NCBI GenBank assembly: GCA_910583995.1
Contig: CAJTYW010000010.1
Coordinates: 1-58,251 of the forward strand
Direction: 5' to 3'
Source: an uncultured Christensenella sp.
GTDB lineage: Bacteria; Bacillota; Clostridia; Christensenellales; UBA3700
DNA length: 58,251 nt
Positions 9,539 through 18,704 of the stretch are shown piece after piece. Under the pieces are notes generated by a model, which did no database searches, was not told where the DNA came from, and saw nothing but the letters and a program-made list of their open reading frames with translations. Numbering within the stretch: the first letter of the stretch is position 1; the number at the start of each line of letters is the position of its first letter. A program made the position numbers and the translations under genes.

Positions 9539-10123
9539 TCAAGCCCTTTTTTCGTAAATTTTGTCAATAAGACCATAAGATAAAGCTTGTTCTGCACTCA
9601 TAAAATTGTCTCTGTCTGTATCTTTTACTACTGTTTGATAGTCTTGACCTGAGTTTTTCGCCAAAATTTTGTTTAATTTTTCTTTAGTTTTCAAAATATG
9701 CTCTGCGTGAATAGCAATATCTGTTGCTTGACCTTGAGCCCCGCCAAGAGGTTGGTGAATCATTATCTCGGAATTAGGAAGAGAATATCTTTTGCCCTTA
9801 GTTCCTGAACTTAGCAAAAATGCACCCATTGATGCAGCTAGACCAATACAAATTGTACAAACATCGCATTTGATATAATTCATAGTATCGTATATTGCAA
9901 GTCCTGCAGAAACACTGCCACCAGGGCTGTTAATGTAAATATTTATATCCTTTTTAGGGTCTTTTCCTTCAAGATAAATTAGTTGTGCTACTACTATATC
10001 AGCTGTCGCATCGGTAATCTCACCTGTGATAAAAATAATTCTATCTTCAAGTAATCTTGAGTAAATGTCATAAGACCTTTCTCCTCTGTCAGTTTGCTCC
10101 ATAACCATAGGTACTAAATTCAT
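9539..10123 (-). CDS. clpP: ATP-dependent Clp protease proteolytic subunit ClpP
   Basis: The 194-residue serine protease has the catalytic triad S98 (GLAASMG), H123 (EIMIHQP) and D172 (DRDNFMSAEQA). The N-terminal VPMVMEQTDRGERSYDIYSRLL is typical. It assembles into a 14-mer capped by ClpX, whose gene follows immediately. A strong AGGAGG precedes the ATG, and a TATAAT-like -10 lies in the upstream gap, so it may have its own promoter in addition to read-through from tig. No CIRCE or CtsR site was recognised. Confidence 0.97.
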   Translation of the reverse strand: MNLVPMVMEQTDRGERSYDIYSRLLEDRIIFITGEITDATADIVVAQLIYLEGKDPKKDINIYINSPGGSVSAGLAIYDTMNYIKCDVCTICIGLAASMGAFLLSSGTKGKRYSLPNSEIMIHQPLGGAQGQATDIAIHAEHILKTKEKLNKILAKNSGQDYQTVVKDTDRDNFMSAEQALSYGLIDKIYEKRA

Positions 10124-10600
10124 AAATAACCTCCTAATAAATTAAATTGTTTGCAAGTGACTTATTAATTATAGCCTAATTGTTGTATAATTAATAACAT
10201 AACTTGTTTAAAAATACAAGAATGATAGTAATTTTTCTTTTGCAAAAAATAGTCACATTCTATTTTATCCAATATTCTTTTCTTATATCATTAATATTTT
10301 GTTGTTTTTTGTTTTATTTTGCGACATAGTTAAAATTAATAATTATCTTATTCTCAATTTTAATATAATAAATATAAAACGCTATGTATTTACTTTTTTG
10401 TCGAATTATAAATTATTTTCGATTTTTTTAATATTAAACCAGATATTTTGTCAAATTTCGACATTGCAAGGCATAGTTTATTATTTTTAAAATCACCCTA
10501 TTAAACAAAAATTACTCAGCAAGAAGAATTTCACAATTGCAAATTCGCACATCTCTGCTGAGTAATAATGATTTAAAAATGCCTGTTAATTATTGCAGAA
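10124..10600. other. Gene-free stretch between tig and clpP
   Basis: This 477-base gap is very AT-rich with no supported gene. It holds the clpP promoter region (TATAAT-like box near 10170 on the minus strand) and, at 10511-10566, an 11-bp inverted repeat that looks like a tig terminator. The middle part (about 10200-10500) shows nothing recognisable. Confidence 0.5.
10507..10566 (-). terminator. Large-loop stem-loop after tig
   Basis: ATTACTCAGCA (10511-10521) and TGCTGAGTAAT (10556-10566) are exact complements separated by 34 bases. On the minus strand the stem is followed by TTTTTG. It is therefore probably the end of the tig transcript, but the loop is unusually long. Confidence 0.55.
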
Positions 10601-11887
10601 TTAAGCAAATTTATTATTTGCCATCAAGAAATCAATAACTTTATTGATAACAATTTCTCTCTCGATATAATTTGCTTGTTCAATACGCATAGTAGCTTTA
10701 AACTCTTCTACGCTCTTATTTGCACCTTTTGCAAAGTCAGCAATTTTACTTTCAATTTCAGACTCTTCAGCCTTAATATTCTCAGCTTTAATAATTGCAT
10801 TCAAAATTAATTCCATTTTAACATTCTTTTGAGCTTGTTCATTATAACGTAATCTCAACTCATCTCTTGAAGAATTAGTATATTTATAGTAATCTTCTAT
10901 TTTCAAACCTTGATATGCAATTCTGTATTCAAATTCTTGAATCATTTCTTCGATTTGCTCTTCAATCATAGCATCAGGAATTTTAATCTCTGTATTTTCA
11001 GCGATTTTGTCAAGCAAAGCGTTTTCCATCTCTCTCTTAGCATTATCTTCCAAAGTTTTTTGCAATTTAGCTTTAATGTCGGCTTTGTATTCTTCCAAAC
11101 TATCAAATTCGCTAACATCTTTTGCAAAATCGTCATTGATTTCAGGCAAAACTTTCTTTTTAATTTCGTGCAATTTTACTGCAAATACTGCATCTTTACC
11201 AGCTAGGTCCTCTGCACCATATTCTTCAGGGAATTTAACATTAATATCTTTTTCATCGCCGATAGACATACCTTCAACTTGCTCTTCAAAACCAGGGATA
11301 AACATACCTGAACCAAGCTCTAAATTTTGTTTTTCAGCTGTACCGCCTGCAAATTTAACGCCGTCAACGCTACCTGAATAATCGATAATAACAGTATCAA
11401 ACTTCTCACAAGGTCTGTCTGTAACATTTTCCCAAGCACCTGCTTTTTCTTGTGCTTTAGTAATTTCTTCTGTAATCATTTCTTCAGTTACATCTTTTTT
11501 AACTTTTGCAAGTTTAATACCTTTGTACTCACCCAAAGTAAACTCAGGAGCAACAGTAACAATAAAAGCTACCTTAAGCTCTGTATCTGAAATAGCTACA
11601 ATATCAACTTGTGGTCTTGCAACTGGTTTAAGTTCAGTTTCTTTTTGAAGAAGTTCTGTATAAAGGCTAGATAAAATAATATCCAAGGCATCATCAAAAA
11701 ATACGCCTACGCCATACATTCTTGTAATAACAGACATAGGGGCTTTACCTTTACGGAAACCTTCAATATTGAATTTGTGTTTAGTTTTGTTGTAAGCTTC
11801 ACGAATAGCATTTTGCCAAGCACTGCTATCTGCGTCAACTACATATTTAATTTCGCTGTTTTCTAAAATCTCTTTATTGTAATTCAT
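10601..11887 (-). CDS. tig: Trigger factor (ribosome-associated chaperone and prolyl isomerase)
   Basis: The 428-residue protein has all three trigger-factor parts. The N-terminal ribosome-binding domain carries the signature GFRKGKAP. The central FKBP-type PPIase domain contains DYSGSVDGVKFAGG and GFEEQVEGMSIGDEK. The C-terminal substrate-binding domain is helical. It binds near the ribosome exit tunnel and shields nascent chains. The ATG at 11887 lies 7 bases after AGGAGA; a GTG one codon upstream is too close. The tig-clpP-clpX order is the classic bacterial one. A TATACT -10 box lies about 30 bases upstream of the start. Confidence 0.95.
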   Translation of the reverse strand: MNYNKEILENSEIKYVVDADSSAWQNAIREAYNKTKHKFNIEGFRKGKAPMSVITRMYGVGVFFDDALDIILSSLYTELLQKETELKPVARPQVDIVAISDTELKVAFIVTVAPEFTLGEYKGIKLAKVKKDVTEEMITEEITKAQEKAGAWENVTDRPCEKFDTVIIDYSGSVDGVKFAGGTAEKQNLELGSGMFIPGFEEQVEGMSIGDEKDINVKFPEEYGAEDLAGKDAVFAVKLHEIKKKVLPEINDDFAKDVSEFDSLEEYKADIKAKLQKTLEDNAKREMENALLDKIAENTEIKIPDAMIEEQIEEMIQEFEYRIAYQGLKIEDYYKYTNSSRDELRLRYNEQAQKNVKMELILNAIIKAENIKAEESEIESKIADFAKGANKSVEEFKATMRIEQANYIEREIVINKVIDFLMANNKFA

Positions 11888-11976
11888 CACAATTTCTCCT
11901 AAATTTTTCTTACTCAGTATATATTAGCACAATTTAAATCAAATTGCAATTATTTAAAGCGATTTTGCAAAATTTA

Positions 11977-12005
11977 TTGATATTTATAAAAAAATAATGT
12001 ATACT
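11977..12005 (+). promoter_or_regulatory. Promoter of rqcH
   Basis: TTGATA (11977-11982) and TATACT (12000-12005) are separated by 17 bases and lie about 20 bases before the rqcH start. The divergent tig promoter shares this short intergenic region. Confidence 0.7.
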
Positions 12006-12025
12006 TAAGCTTAAGGAGAAAATGT

Positions 12026-13747
12026 ATGCCTAACGATTTAGTCACTTTAAAAGCCTTAAGTGCGGAATTAGATGATACTTTAAAAGGCGGTAAAATAGAA
12101 AAAATTTATCAGCCAGAAAAAGATGAAATAACTTTGTCTATCCGCTCTAAAGGTCAAAAATATAACTTGGTTATCTCGGCTAATGCTCAAAATCCAAGGA
12201 TACATCTTACAAGTGTGAAAAAGGAAAATCCTGTTACCGCACCTTCTTTTTGTATGCACTTACGAAAATATCTTAGTTCTGGTATAATAGAAAATATAGC
12301 TATTTTTGGTGAAGATAGAATTATTGATATTACCATTATTTCAAAAACAGAAATGAAAGATATTGTAAATTTTCATTTAATTGCGGAAATGATGGGAAGA
12401 TATAGCAATATATTACTATTAAATAGCAAATATGTTATTACCGATGCAATAAAACAAGTTTCCTTTGATGCTGCAACAAAAAGATGCGTTTTGCCGTCCT
12501 GCGAATACAAACTTCCCGAACAAACAAAACTTTTGCCAAGTGATACAAACGGAATAGTAAATTTACTTAAAGAGTTTAAAGGTGGAGATTTGGCAAAATA
12601 TTTAACTAGCGGAATAAGTGGAATAAGCTTTTTAACTGCAGAAGAAATAATTTATAGGGCAAATATAAATACAAATAAAATTCCACTAAATGTGGAAAAA
12701 ATAGCGCAAACAATAACAACTTTTTTTGATATTTTTAATAGCGACATTTACTCCCCTTGCACAAGCATTGCAAATAGTGGCGAAGCAATGGATTATTTTG
12801 TAACAAACTATAATTCGCAGAATATGACATACAAAAAAGAAAGTAGTTTATCCGCTGCAATCGAATGTTTAACACAAAAAAAAGACATTGACGAAAGGCA
12901 TAGAGAAAAGGCAAAACACCTTGTAAATGCAATTAAAAAATATAAAAATCGAAATGAAAAGAAACTGCAAAAAGCAAATGAAAAACTTGCTGAATGCGAA
13001 AAAATGGACGAGTATAAAAAATACGGAGAACTTATTACTTCAAATCTTTACAGACTAAAAAAAGGTGACGAATATCTACTTTGCGTAGATTATTATCACC
13101 CAGATATGAAAGAAATAACTATACCACTAAATCCGCAATACTCACCATCTAAAATTGCACAAGACTACTTTAAAAAGTATAACAAATTAAAAAGGACTTT
13201 GGATATTATAATCAATCAAATTGATGAAACTAAAGAAGATTTAAAATATATCGATACTATCGCCCAAACTTTAAACAACTGCACTTTATCTGCTGACCTT
13301 TATCAAATAGAACAGGAATTGTTTAATATTGGTGCAATTAAAAAAATGAAAACCAAAATGCCAAAGTCAATAAAAGAAGGAAGTCCTATACTATACGAAT
13401 ATGAAGATTACGTTATTGCAGTAGGAAAAAACAACTTCCAAAACGATAAACTTACTTTTAAGACTGCAAACGGCGGAGATTTATGGCTTCATACATTAAA
13501 CTACCACGGTTCGCATACAATAATATTTACCGATGGTACAACGCCGCCAGATAATGTTATAACTTTTGCAGCAGAAGTTGCAGCCTTTTATTCTAATGGT
13601 AACCAAAACGATAAAGTACCTGTTGACTACACTTTAAAAAAATTTGTTAAAAAGAATCCTAATGGAAAACTTGGTATGGTAACATACACTAATCAAAAAA
13701 CAGCTTTTGTAAAACCTTGTGCGCATAAAGAGTTTAAAAAAGATTAA
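12026..13747 (+). CDS. rqcH: RqcH / NFACT ribosome quality control protein
   Basis: The 573-residue protein has the NFACT-N domain (NPRIHLTSV and APSFCMHLRKYL), a long charged coiled-coil middle (about residues 290-430), and the C-terminal NFACT-R/DUF814 domain with DLWLHTLNYHGSHTIIF. RqcH binds the 50S subunit carrying a stalled nascent chain and adds alanine tails that mark it for proteolysis. Older annotations call the family fibronectin-binding protein. AAGGAG precedes the ATG. Substrates tagged this way in Firmicutes are degraded by ClpP, whose gene is 2 kb away, although the genes are not in one operon. Confidence 0.9.
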   Translation: MPNDLVTLKALSAELDDTLKGGKIEKIYQPEKDEITLSIRSKGQKYNLVISANAQNPRIHLTSVKKENPVTAPSFCMHLRKYLSSGIIENIAIFGEDRIIDITIISKTEMKDIVNFHLIAEMMGRYSNILLLNSKYVITDAIKQVSFDAATKRCVLPSCEYKLPEQTKLLPSDTNGIVNLLKEFKGGDLAKYLTSGISGISFLTAEEIIYRANINTNKIPLNVEKIAQTITTFFDIFNSDIYSPCTSIANSGEAMDYFVTNYNSQNMTYKKESSLSAAIECLTQKKDIDERHREKAKHLVNAIKKYKNRNEKKLQKANEKLAECEKMDEYKKYGELITSNLYRLKKGDEYLLCVDYYHPDMKEITIPLNPQYSPSKIAQDYFKKYNKLKRTLDIIINQIDETKEDLKYIDTIAQTLNNCTLSADLYQIEQELFNIGAIKKMKTKMPKSIKEGSPILYEYEDYVIAVGKNNFQNDKLTFKTANGGDLWLHTLNYHGSHTIIFTDGTTPPDNVITFAAEVAAFYSNGNQNDKVPVDYTLKKFVKKNPNGKLGMVTYTNQKTAFVKPCAHKEFKKD

Positions 13748-13774
13748 ATAAAATAATTTTAAAGGAATGATAAT

Positions 13775-14635
13775 ATGAAAAAAGATTTAAAAGACAGAGA
13801 AATAATGCCTGAAGGCGTATACTCAGATTATGAAGATTACGAAGACATTGATTTTAACGACCTTAAACCTTTGGACGAAAATCAGGAAATTGGCGATTTT
13901 GCAAGAAAGTGCTATTACACAATTGATAGTTTTTATGGCGTTTTTTATGATAATTACCAAAAACTAAGCAAGCTATTGTGTTTTAGAGTTCCTTTTACTT
14001 TAATATGGATTGGCGTAGTTTTTTTCCTATGTCCATTTGTATACAAACAAAGCGGGCTTTGGCTTCCTTTATTTCCATTTGCTGTAGTTACATTTATGAC
14101 TATCGGCGTTTATTGTATGTTTAGAAATAAACCACTGCAGATGTTTTATTATAGAACAGGCAACAAATCTGTAGCTGTTTATTGGAAAAAGAACAAAAAA
14201 TATTTAATAGTTCATTTTGGCACAAAACAACAATTTAAATATTATTTTAAAGAGCAAATATGGGAAGAATGTGACGAAGATTTATCTAGCAGAAAGTTAT
14301 ATTTCAATCATATAAAAGATAATATTTCTGTTAAAAAGTCTAAAAAAGGAATTACAACAATTACTGCTCGAAATAATAAAAAACACCCTAAATGGATAAC
14401 TGCAAAATTGAATCTTTCAGAAAACAATACACCGCTTGATATTGAATTTAGCAGAACCGTTGTTAGTTACAGGTCTAACAGCTTTAGTAAAGGCGAATTT
14501 ACTTCCACAAACAGACTTGAATTTGTTGAAATAAATAGTGACAGATTTATAGAAATTCCAAAATCATTTGTTACTTATTGTGCTAAAAACAATATTGAAG
14601 CACCCGAAGAAAACGAATTTTTGCATTATGTTTAA
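13775..14635 (+). CDS. Hypothetical protein with two membrane segments
   Basis: This 286-residue protein is not recognised. The first 65 residues are acidic (EDYEDIDFNDL). Two hydrophobic segments follow (VPFTLIWIGVVFFLCPFVY and LWLPLFPFAVVTFMTIGVY), then about 170 soluble residues rich in lysine and aromatics. Both ends are probably cytosolic. It follows rqcH by 27 bases and precedes a shared bidirectional terminator, so it probably forms a two-gene operon with rqcH. The topology resembles PH-like membrane proteins, but no PH motif is clear. Confidence 0.75.
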   Translation: MKKDLKDREIMPEGVYSDYEDYEDIDFNDLKPLDENQEIGDFARKCYYTIDSFYGVFYDNYQKLSKLLCFRVPFTLIWIGVVFFLCPFVYKQSGLWLPLFPFAVVTFMTIGVYCMFRNKPLQMFYYRTGNKSVAVYWKKNKKYLIVHFGTKQQFKYYFKEQIWEECDEDLSSRKLYFNHIKDNISVKKSKKGITTITARNNKKHPKWITAKLNLSENNTPLDIEFSRTVVSYRSNSFSKGEFTSTNRLEFVEINSDRFIEIPKSFVTYCAKNNIEAPEENEFLHYV

Positions 14636-14701
14636 TATTTGTTTTTATTAAATTTGCTAAAAACATAACTAACTAATTAATTTATTTAAAACTTTAAAAC
14701 A

Positions 14702-14730
14702 AAAAGCAACGGAATTTCCGTTGCTTTTTT
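14702..14730. terminator. Bidirectional terminator between converging operons
   Basis: AAAAGCAACGGAA and TTCCGTTGCTTTT form a 13-bp near-perfect palindrome with A- and T-runs on either side. It can end both the rqcH operon (plus) and the tsaE-to-icd operon (minus). Confidence 0.85.
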
Positions 14731-14754
14731 ACTATCGTTGATATTTAAAATTTA

Positions 14755-15963
14755 TTAAAGTTTAATATTTTCTGCAATTTTCTTTAAAAATTCTTTTGTT
14801 TCGCATTTAGTAACTTTTACTGCATCATTCTTAAAAATCAATGCCAAGTCACCTGTCATATAACCAGACTCAATTGTATCAATACTTGCTTTTTCAACTG
14901 CATCTGCGTATTTTACTAAATCCAAGTTATTATCAAGTTGACCACGTTTACGAAAAGCACCTGTCCACGCAAATATAGTTGCTATAGGATTTGTAGAAGT
15001 ACTTTCGCCTTTTTGATATTTATAATAGTGTCTTGTTACTGTGCCGTGTGCAGCTTCAAACTCCATAACTCCGTCTGGTGCAACCAAAACGCTTGTCATC
15101 ATAGCAAGACTACCAAAAGCTGTTGCTACCATATCTGACATAACATCGCCGTCATAGTTTTTGCAAGCCCAAATAAAACCACCATTACTACGAACAACTC
15201 TTGCAACAGCATCGTCTATCAAAGTATAAAAATATTCAATGCCAGCTTTTTCAAATTTTTCTTTGTACTCAGCTTCAAAAACTTCGTTAAATATATCCTT
15301 AAATCTGTGGTCATAAATTTTGCTTATTGTATCTTTTGAAGAAAACCAAACATCTTGTTTTGTTTCCAAAGCATAATTAAAGCAAGATTTTGCAAAACTT
15401 ACAATTGAATTATCGGTATTGTGCATACCCATACAAACACCGGCTGTTTTTGAATAATCAAAAATCTCTATTTCTCTTGTGCCGTTTTCGTCTTCAACCA
15501 CAAGTTTAGCTTTGCCGCCTTTTGCAACCTTTGCTTCCACATTTTTATAAATATCACCATAAGCGTGACGAGCGATAGTAATTGGTTTTTCCCAAGTTGG
15601 AATATAAGGAGTAATACCTTTTACCAAAATTGGAGAACGGAATACAGTTCCGTCTAAAATCGCCCTTATTGTACCATTTGGTGATTTCCACATTTGCTTT
15701 AAATTATATTCGCTCATTCTTTGAGTGTTAGGTGTAATAGTTGCACATTTAACACCAACACCATATTTTTTAATAGCAAGTGATGCGTCAATTGTAACTT
15801 GGTCGTTTGTATTATCCCTTTCTACCAATCCTAAATCATAAAATTCTGTTTTTAAATCTACATAAGGCTCAATCAAAATCTCTTTAATCCAGTCCCAAAT
15901 AAGTCTTGTCATTTCATCCCCTTGCATTTCTACAATAGGAGTTGTCATTTTAATTTTGTTCAT
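14755..15963 (-). CDS. icd: NADP-dependent isocitrate dehydrogenase (eukaryotic-type, 402 residues)
   Basis: The protein matches the homodimeric eukaryote-like NADP-IDH class: MTTPIVEMQGDEMTR at the start, SPNGTIRAILDGTVFR (substrate loop), ARHAYGDIYK, and AAHGTVTRHYYKYQKGE near the nucleotide site. It oxidises isocitrate to 2-oxoglutarate with NADP+ and supplies glutamate synthesis and NADPH. The 402-residue length fits this subfamily rather than the Escherichia coli type. It is the last gene of the tsaE-tsaB-rimI-hydrolase-murF-ddl run, 40 bases after ddl. No other TCA-cycle gene is in the window. Confidence 0.93.
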   Translation of the reverse strand: MNKIKMTTPIVEMQGDEMTRLIWDWIKEILIEPYVDLKTEFYDLGLVERDNTNDQVTIDASLAIKKYGVGVKCATITPNTQRMSEYNLKQMWKSPNGTIRAILDGTVFRSPILVKGITPYIPTWEKPITIARHAYGDIYKNVEAKVAKGGKAKLVVEDENGTREIEIFDYSKTAGVCMGMHNTDNSIVSFAKSCFNYALETKQDVWFSSKDTISKIYDHRFKDIFNEVFEAEYKEKFEKAGIEYFYTLIDDAVARVVRSNGGFIWACKNYDGDVMSDMVATAFGSLAMMTSVLVAPDGVMEFEAAHGTVTRHYYKYQKGESTSTNPIATIFAWTGAFRKRGQLDNNLDLVKYADAVEKASIDTIESGYMTGDLALIFKNDAVKVTKCETKEFLKKIAENIKL

Positions 15964-16003
15964 AAGTACTTCCTTCCTTGCAAAATAATAATCTTATTAT
16001 ATA

Positions 16004-17134
16004 TCATTTATGGAATTTTTGCAATAGTTTAGGCGAACTATTTTCGCTTAAAGTCAACAAACTGCTATCGAATTTTTTTATCAAAGCTTTATTCTCTTTA
16101 TATCGTTTTAAACCTTCCATAATCAAAATGTCTGTCAAATCGGTCAAATCAATGCCTATGCTTGCAAACAAGTAGTATGCCATAGACCCCGGTATTGTAT
16201 TTATTTCATTTAAATACAACTCTTCTTTTTCTCTATCATACAAATAATCCACTCTGACAACGCCAAACAATCCAAGTTCTTTATATACTTTTTTGGTTGT
16301 ATCCAAAATTTTGTTTTTAAGACTGGCTGTCATTTCAAATTTTTCTTGTTTAGCTTTTCCTTCAAACATTAAATACTTGTCGTCAAAATCCAAAATTTCC
16401 TTACTGCGTAAAGGAATATCAACTTCACTTAGCAAAATTTCATTGTCACAATAAACTGCACCTGAGTTAAATTCTATAAGATTATCGACTTTTTCTTCTA
16501 GCAGTGCAAACCTATCATATCTTAAAGCATTTTGAATTGCCTTATAAATTTGTTTGCTATCTGTCACCGCCTGAACACCTACCGAAGAGCCTAAACTATT
16601 AGGTTTAACAACAACGCTATTATTAAACTCATTGAATATTTCAACAACTTCGTCTTCGGTTATTTTATCGTCAACTAGCATATATTTTACATTATTAACC
16701 CCGATTTTTGTAAGGTATGTGTGAGCAAGTGCTTTATCCATACAAATTGCAGACCTTGCAATATCTGTACTTGTATAAGGTATATCGTAAAGCTCAAGTA
16801 GCCCTTGCAAACCGCCGTTTTCGCAGTTTCCGCCGTGTGTGCATAGCAGTGCAATGTCTATGTCAATACTTTTTTCTTTAAACTTACTTTTTGCAAAAAC
16901 TAGTTTTTTATTATCTATGTATACTTGTTTAAAATACGCTTTATTAAACTTGGTATAAATTCCTACGCTTAGTGCTTTTTGTGAGTCAACAACCCAAAAT
17001 TTATTATCACGCACATAAACAGCTAATGCTTGATACTTGCTTACGTCTAATGCTGACATTGCACCTATACCGGTTATTACGCTAATATCAGATTCTACAC
17101 TATCTCCACCAAAAAATACAGCAACTTTTAACAT
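16004..17134 (-). CDS. D-alanine--D-alanine ligase family protein
   Basis: The 376-residue ATP-grasp protein has the Ddl outline: VFFGGDSVESDISVITG at the N-terminus, the ATP-binding VVVKPNSLGSSVGV, and the Mg-binding LNEINTIPGSMAYYLF. It should join two D-alanines for the MurF substrate, and it follows murF directly. Differences from typical Ddl are HGGNCENGGLQG where HGxxGEDGxxQG is usual, SMAYYLF instead of GFT after NTIPG, and a ~25-residue C-terminal tail. These changes suggest a paralogue or variant depsipeptide ligase, so I give no gene symbol. An AGGAGG lies just before the ATG. Confidence 0.8.
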   Translation of the reverse strand: MLKVAVFFGGDSVESDISVITGIGAMSALDVSKYQALAVYVRDNKFWVVDSQKALSVGIYTKFNKAYFKQVYIDNKKLVFAKSKFKEKSIDIDIALLCTHGGNCENGGLQGLLELYDIPYTSTDIARSAICMDKALAHTYLTKIGVNNVKYMLVDDKITEDEVVEIFNEFNNSVVVKPNSLGSSVGVQAVTDSKQIYKAIQNALRYDRFALLEEKVDNLIEFNSGAVYCDNEILLSEVDIPLRSKEILDFDDKYLMFEGKAKQEKFEMTASLKNKILDTTKKVYKELGLFGVVRVDYLYDREKEELYLNEINTIPGSMAYYLFASIGIDLTDLTDILIMEGLKRYKENKALIKKFDSSLLTLSENSSPKLLQKFHK

Positions 17135-17143
17135 AACTACCTC

Positions 17144-18691
17144 CTAATAATTATCCGGCAAATCATTTAGCAATAAAAGTACATCACCTGCACGCAAAGT
17201 GTCTTTAAACGCTGTTTGTGCTTCTCTTAAATTTTTATACCTAATTATTCTTGTAGGATTATATCCGCTATCAACAAGTCCTTTTTGTAGTTTATCACCC
17301 AATTTTCCAACCAAAATTGCAATATCTGCAACGCTAGACATTTTAACACCTAAATTGTAGTTAATTTCGTCTTCTTTTTCGCCACCTTCAACAATGCCTT
17401 GACATAACACAACTTTTCTGCTGTCAAACATTGACAATGTATCAAGTGCAACCTTTGCCCCTACTTCGTTTGAATTATAGCTATCGTCAATAATGGTAAT
17501 TCCATTTGCTTTTATTACTTCAAGCCTATGCGGAGTAAACTCAAGCTTTTCAATTCCATAGCTTATGCTATCAATATCCATTCCAAGTCCAACTGCAACG
17601 GTAACTGCTAGTAAGATATTTTCCATATTATGTCTACCAATCAATTTGGTTTTACAACTTCTTACGCTATCACCAATTTTCAAATCAAACAAAGTACCTT
17701 CTGTTGTTGTAATCAAATTTTCAGCACATACTTCGCCATTATCTATACTTGTAAGCACTTTGTTTTTTAAAGCACATCTGTCATACATATTTTTAACTCT
17801 TGCATTTTCGCCATTAAATACTGCAATTCCGTTACTATCAAGTGCTTCTATAAGCTCATATTTGCCACGCATAACATCTTCTACACTTCCAAACGTTTTA
17901 AGATGCTGACCTGCTATACCCGTAATAACACCTACTTGCGGTTTTAAAGCTTTTGCAATTTTTGCAACATCACCTATTTTTCTAGCACCTATTTCCATTA
18001 TAAAAACTTGAGTACTATCAGTTATTTCATTAACGCTTTTTGCAAGCCCCATTGGTGTATTATAACTAAATGGCGATGCCACAACTTCAAATGATTCACT
18101 AAGTATAGTTGCCATAATATTTTTTACTGAAGTCTTACCATAAGACCCAGTAATACCGATTTTCATAAGGTTTTGGCACTCGTCAAGTTTTTTTACCGCC
18201 TTTTGAAAGTACTTGTTTTGGATATGTTTTTCTAGTGGGCTTATAATTATAAACGCCAATCTTACCACAAGCGGTGACAATAAAAAGTTTATCCAAACAT
18301 AATAAAAAATGCTAAGCTTAGTGTAAACGGATAAATAATAAATACCGCCAAACAAACAAAGTGTCAAAATTGTAAATACCACAAAGTAACGCATTATTCT
18401 TGCAGTTACCACAAGTGGTGTTTTTGATTTTCTTACTAAATCGACCAAAACATATACAAGAGAAGGCACACAAAATGCAATAAGCATTACATACCATAAC
18501 GCAAAATTGAAAAGTGATAAAATCAAACAAATAATCTCACCAAATAGCAATGCTATGTAAAGCCCTATTTGATAGGACATTTCAGCCCCATAAAAGCCTA
18601 AACTATAACCTTGAAGTTGCATTATATTTATATTTCTGATTGCAACAAGTATAAGCAATATTGCAAGCACAACACATACAATAATCTCCAT
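17144..18691 (-). CDS. MurF-like Mur ligase with an N-terminal membrane domain
   Basis: The last ~345 residues form a Mur ligase: ATP-binding GITGSYGKTSVKN (about residues 180-192), the central-domain IMEIGARKIGD, and a C-terminal domain with TIIDDSYNSNEVGAK typical of MurF. It would add D-Ala-D-Ala to the UDP-MurNAc-tripeptide. The first ~155 residues hold about five hydrophobic segments (such as IIVCVVLAILLILVAI and YFVVFTILTLCLFGGIYYL), whereas standard MurF is cytosolic. I chose the ATG at 18691 because AAAGGAGG lies 8 bases upstream; a longer reading starts eight codons earlier inside the hydrolase gene. ddl follows after 9 bases. Confidence 0.82.
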   Translation of the reverse strand: MEIIVCVVLAILLILVAIRNINIMQLQGYSLGFYGAEMSYQIGLYIALLFGEIICLILSLFNFALWYVMLIAFCVPSLVYVLVDLVRKSKTPLVVTARIMRYFVVFTILTLCLFGGIYYLSVYTKLSIFYYVWINFLLSPLVVRLAFIIISPLEKHIQNKYFQKAVKKLDECQNLMKIGITGSYGKTSVKNIMATILSESFEVVASPFSYNTPMGLAKSVNEITDSTQVFIMEIGARKIGDVAKIAKALKPQVGVITGIAGQHLKTFGSVEDVMRGKYELIEALDSNGIAVFNGENARVKNMYDRCALKNKVLTSIDNGEVCAENLITTTEGTLFDLKIGDSVRSCKTKLIGRHNMENILLAVTVAVGLGMDIDSISYGIEKLEFTPHRLEVIKANGITIIDDSYNSNEVGAKVALDTLSMFDSRKVVLCQGIVEGGEKEDEINYNLGVKMSSVADIAILVGKLGDKLQKGLVDSGYNPTRIIRYKNLREAQTAFKDTLRAGDVLLLLNDLPDNY

Positions 18692-18704
18692 AAAAAAACC
18701 TCCT

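Noticed and set aside
8297..10123. Heat-shock operators (CIRCE or CtsR) before clpP-clpX
   Set aside because: No TTAGCACTC-N9-GAGTGCTAA or direct GGTCAAA repeats were found in the upstream gap.
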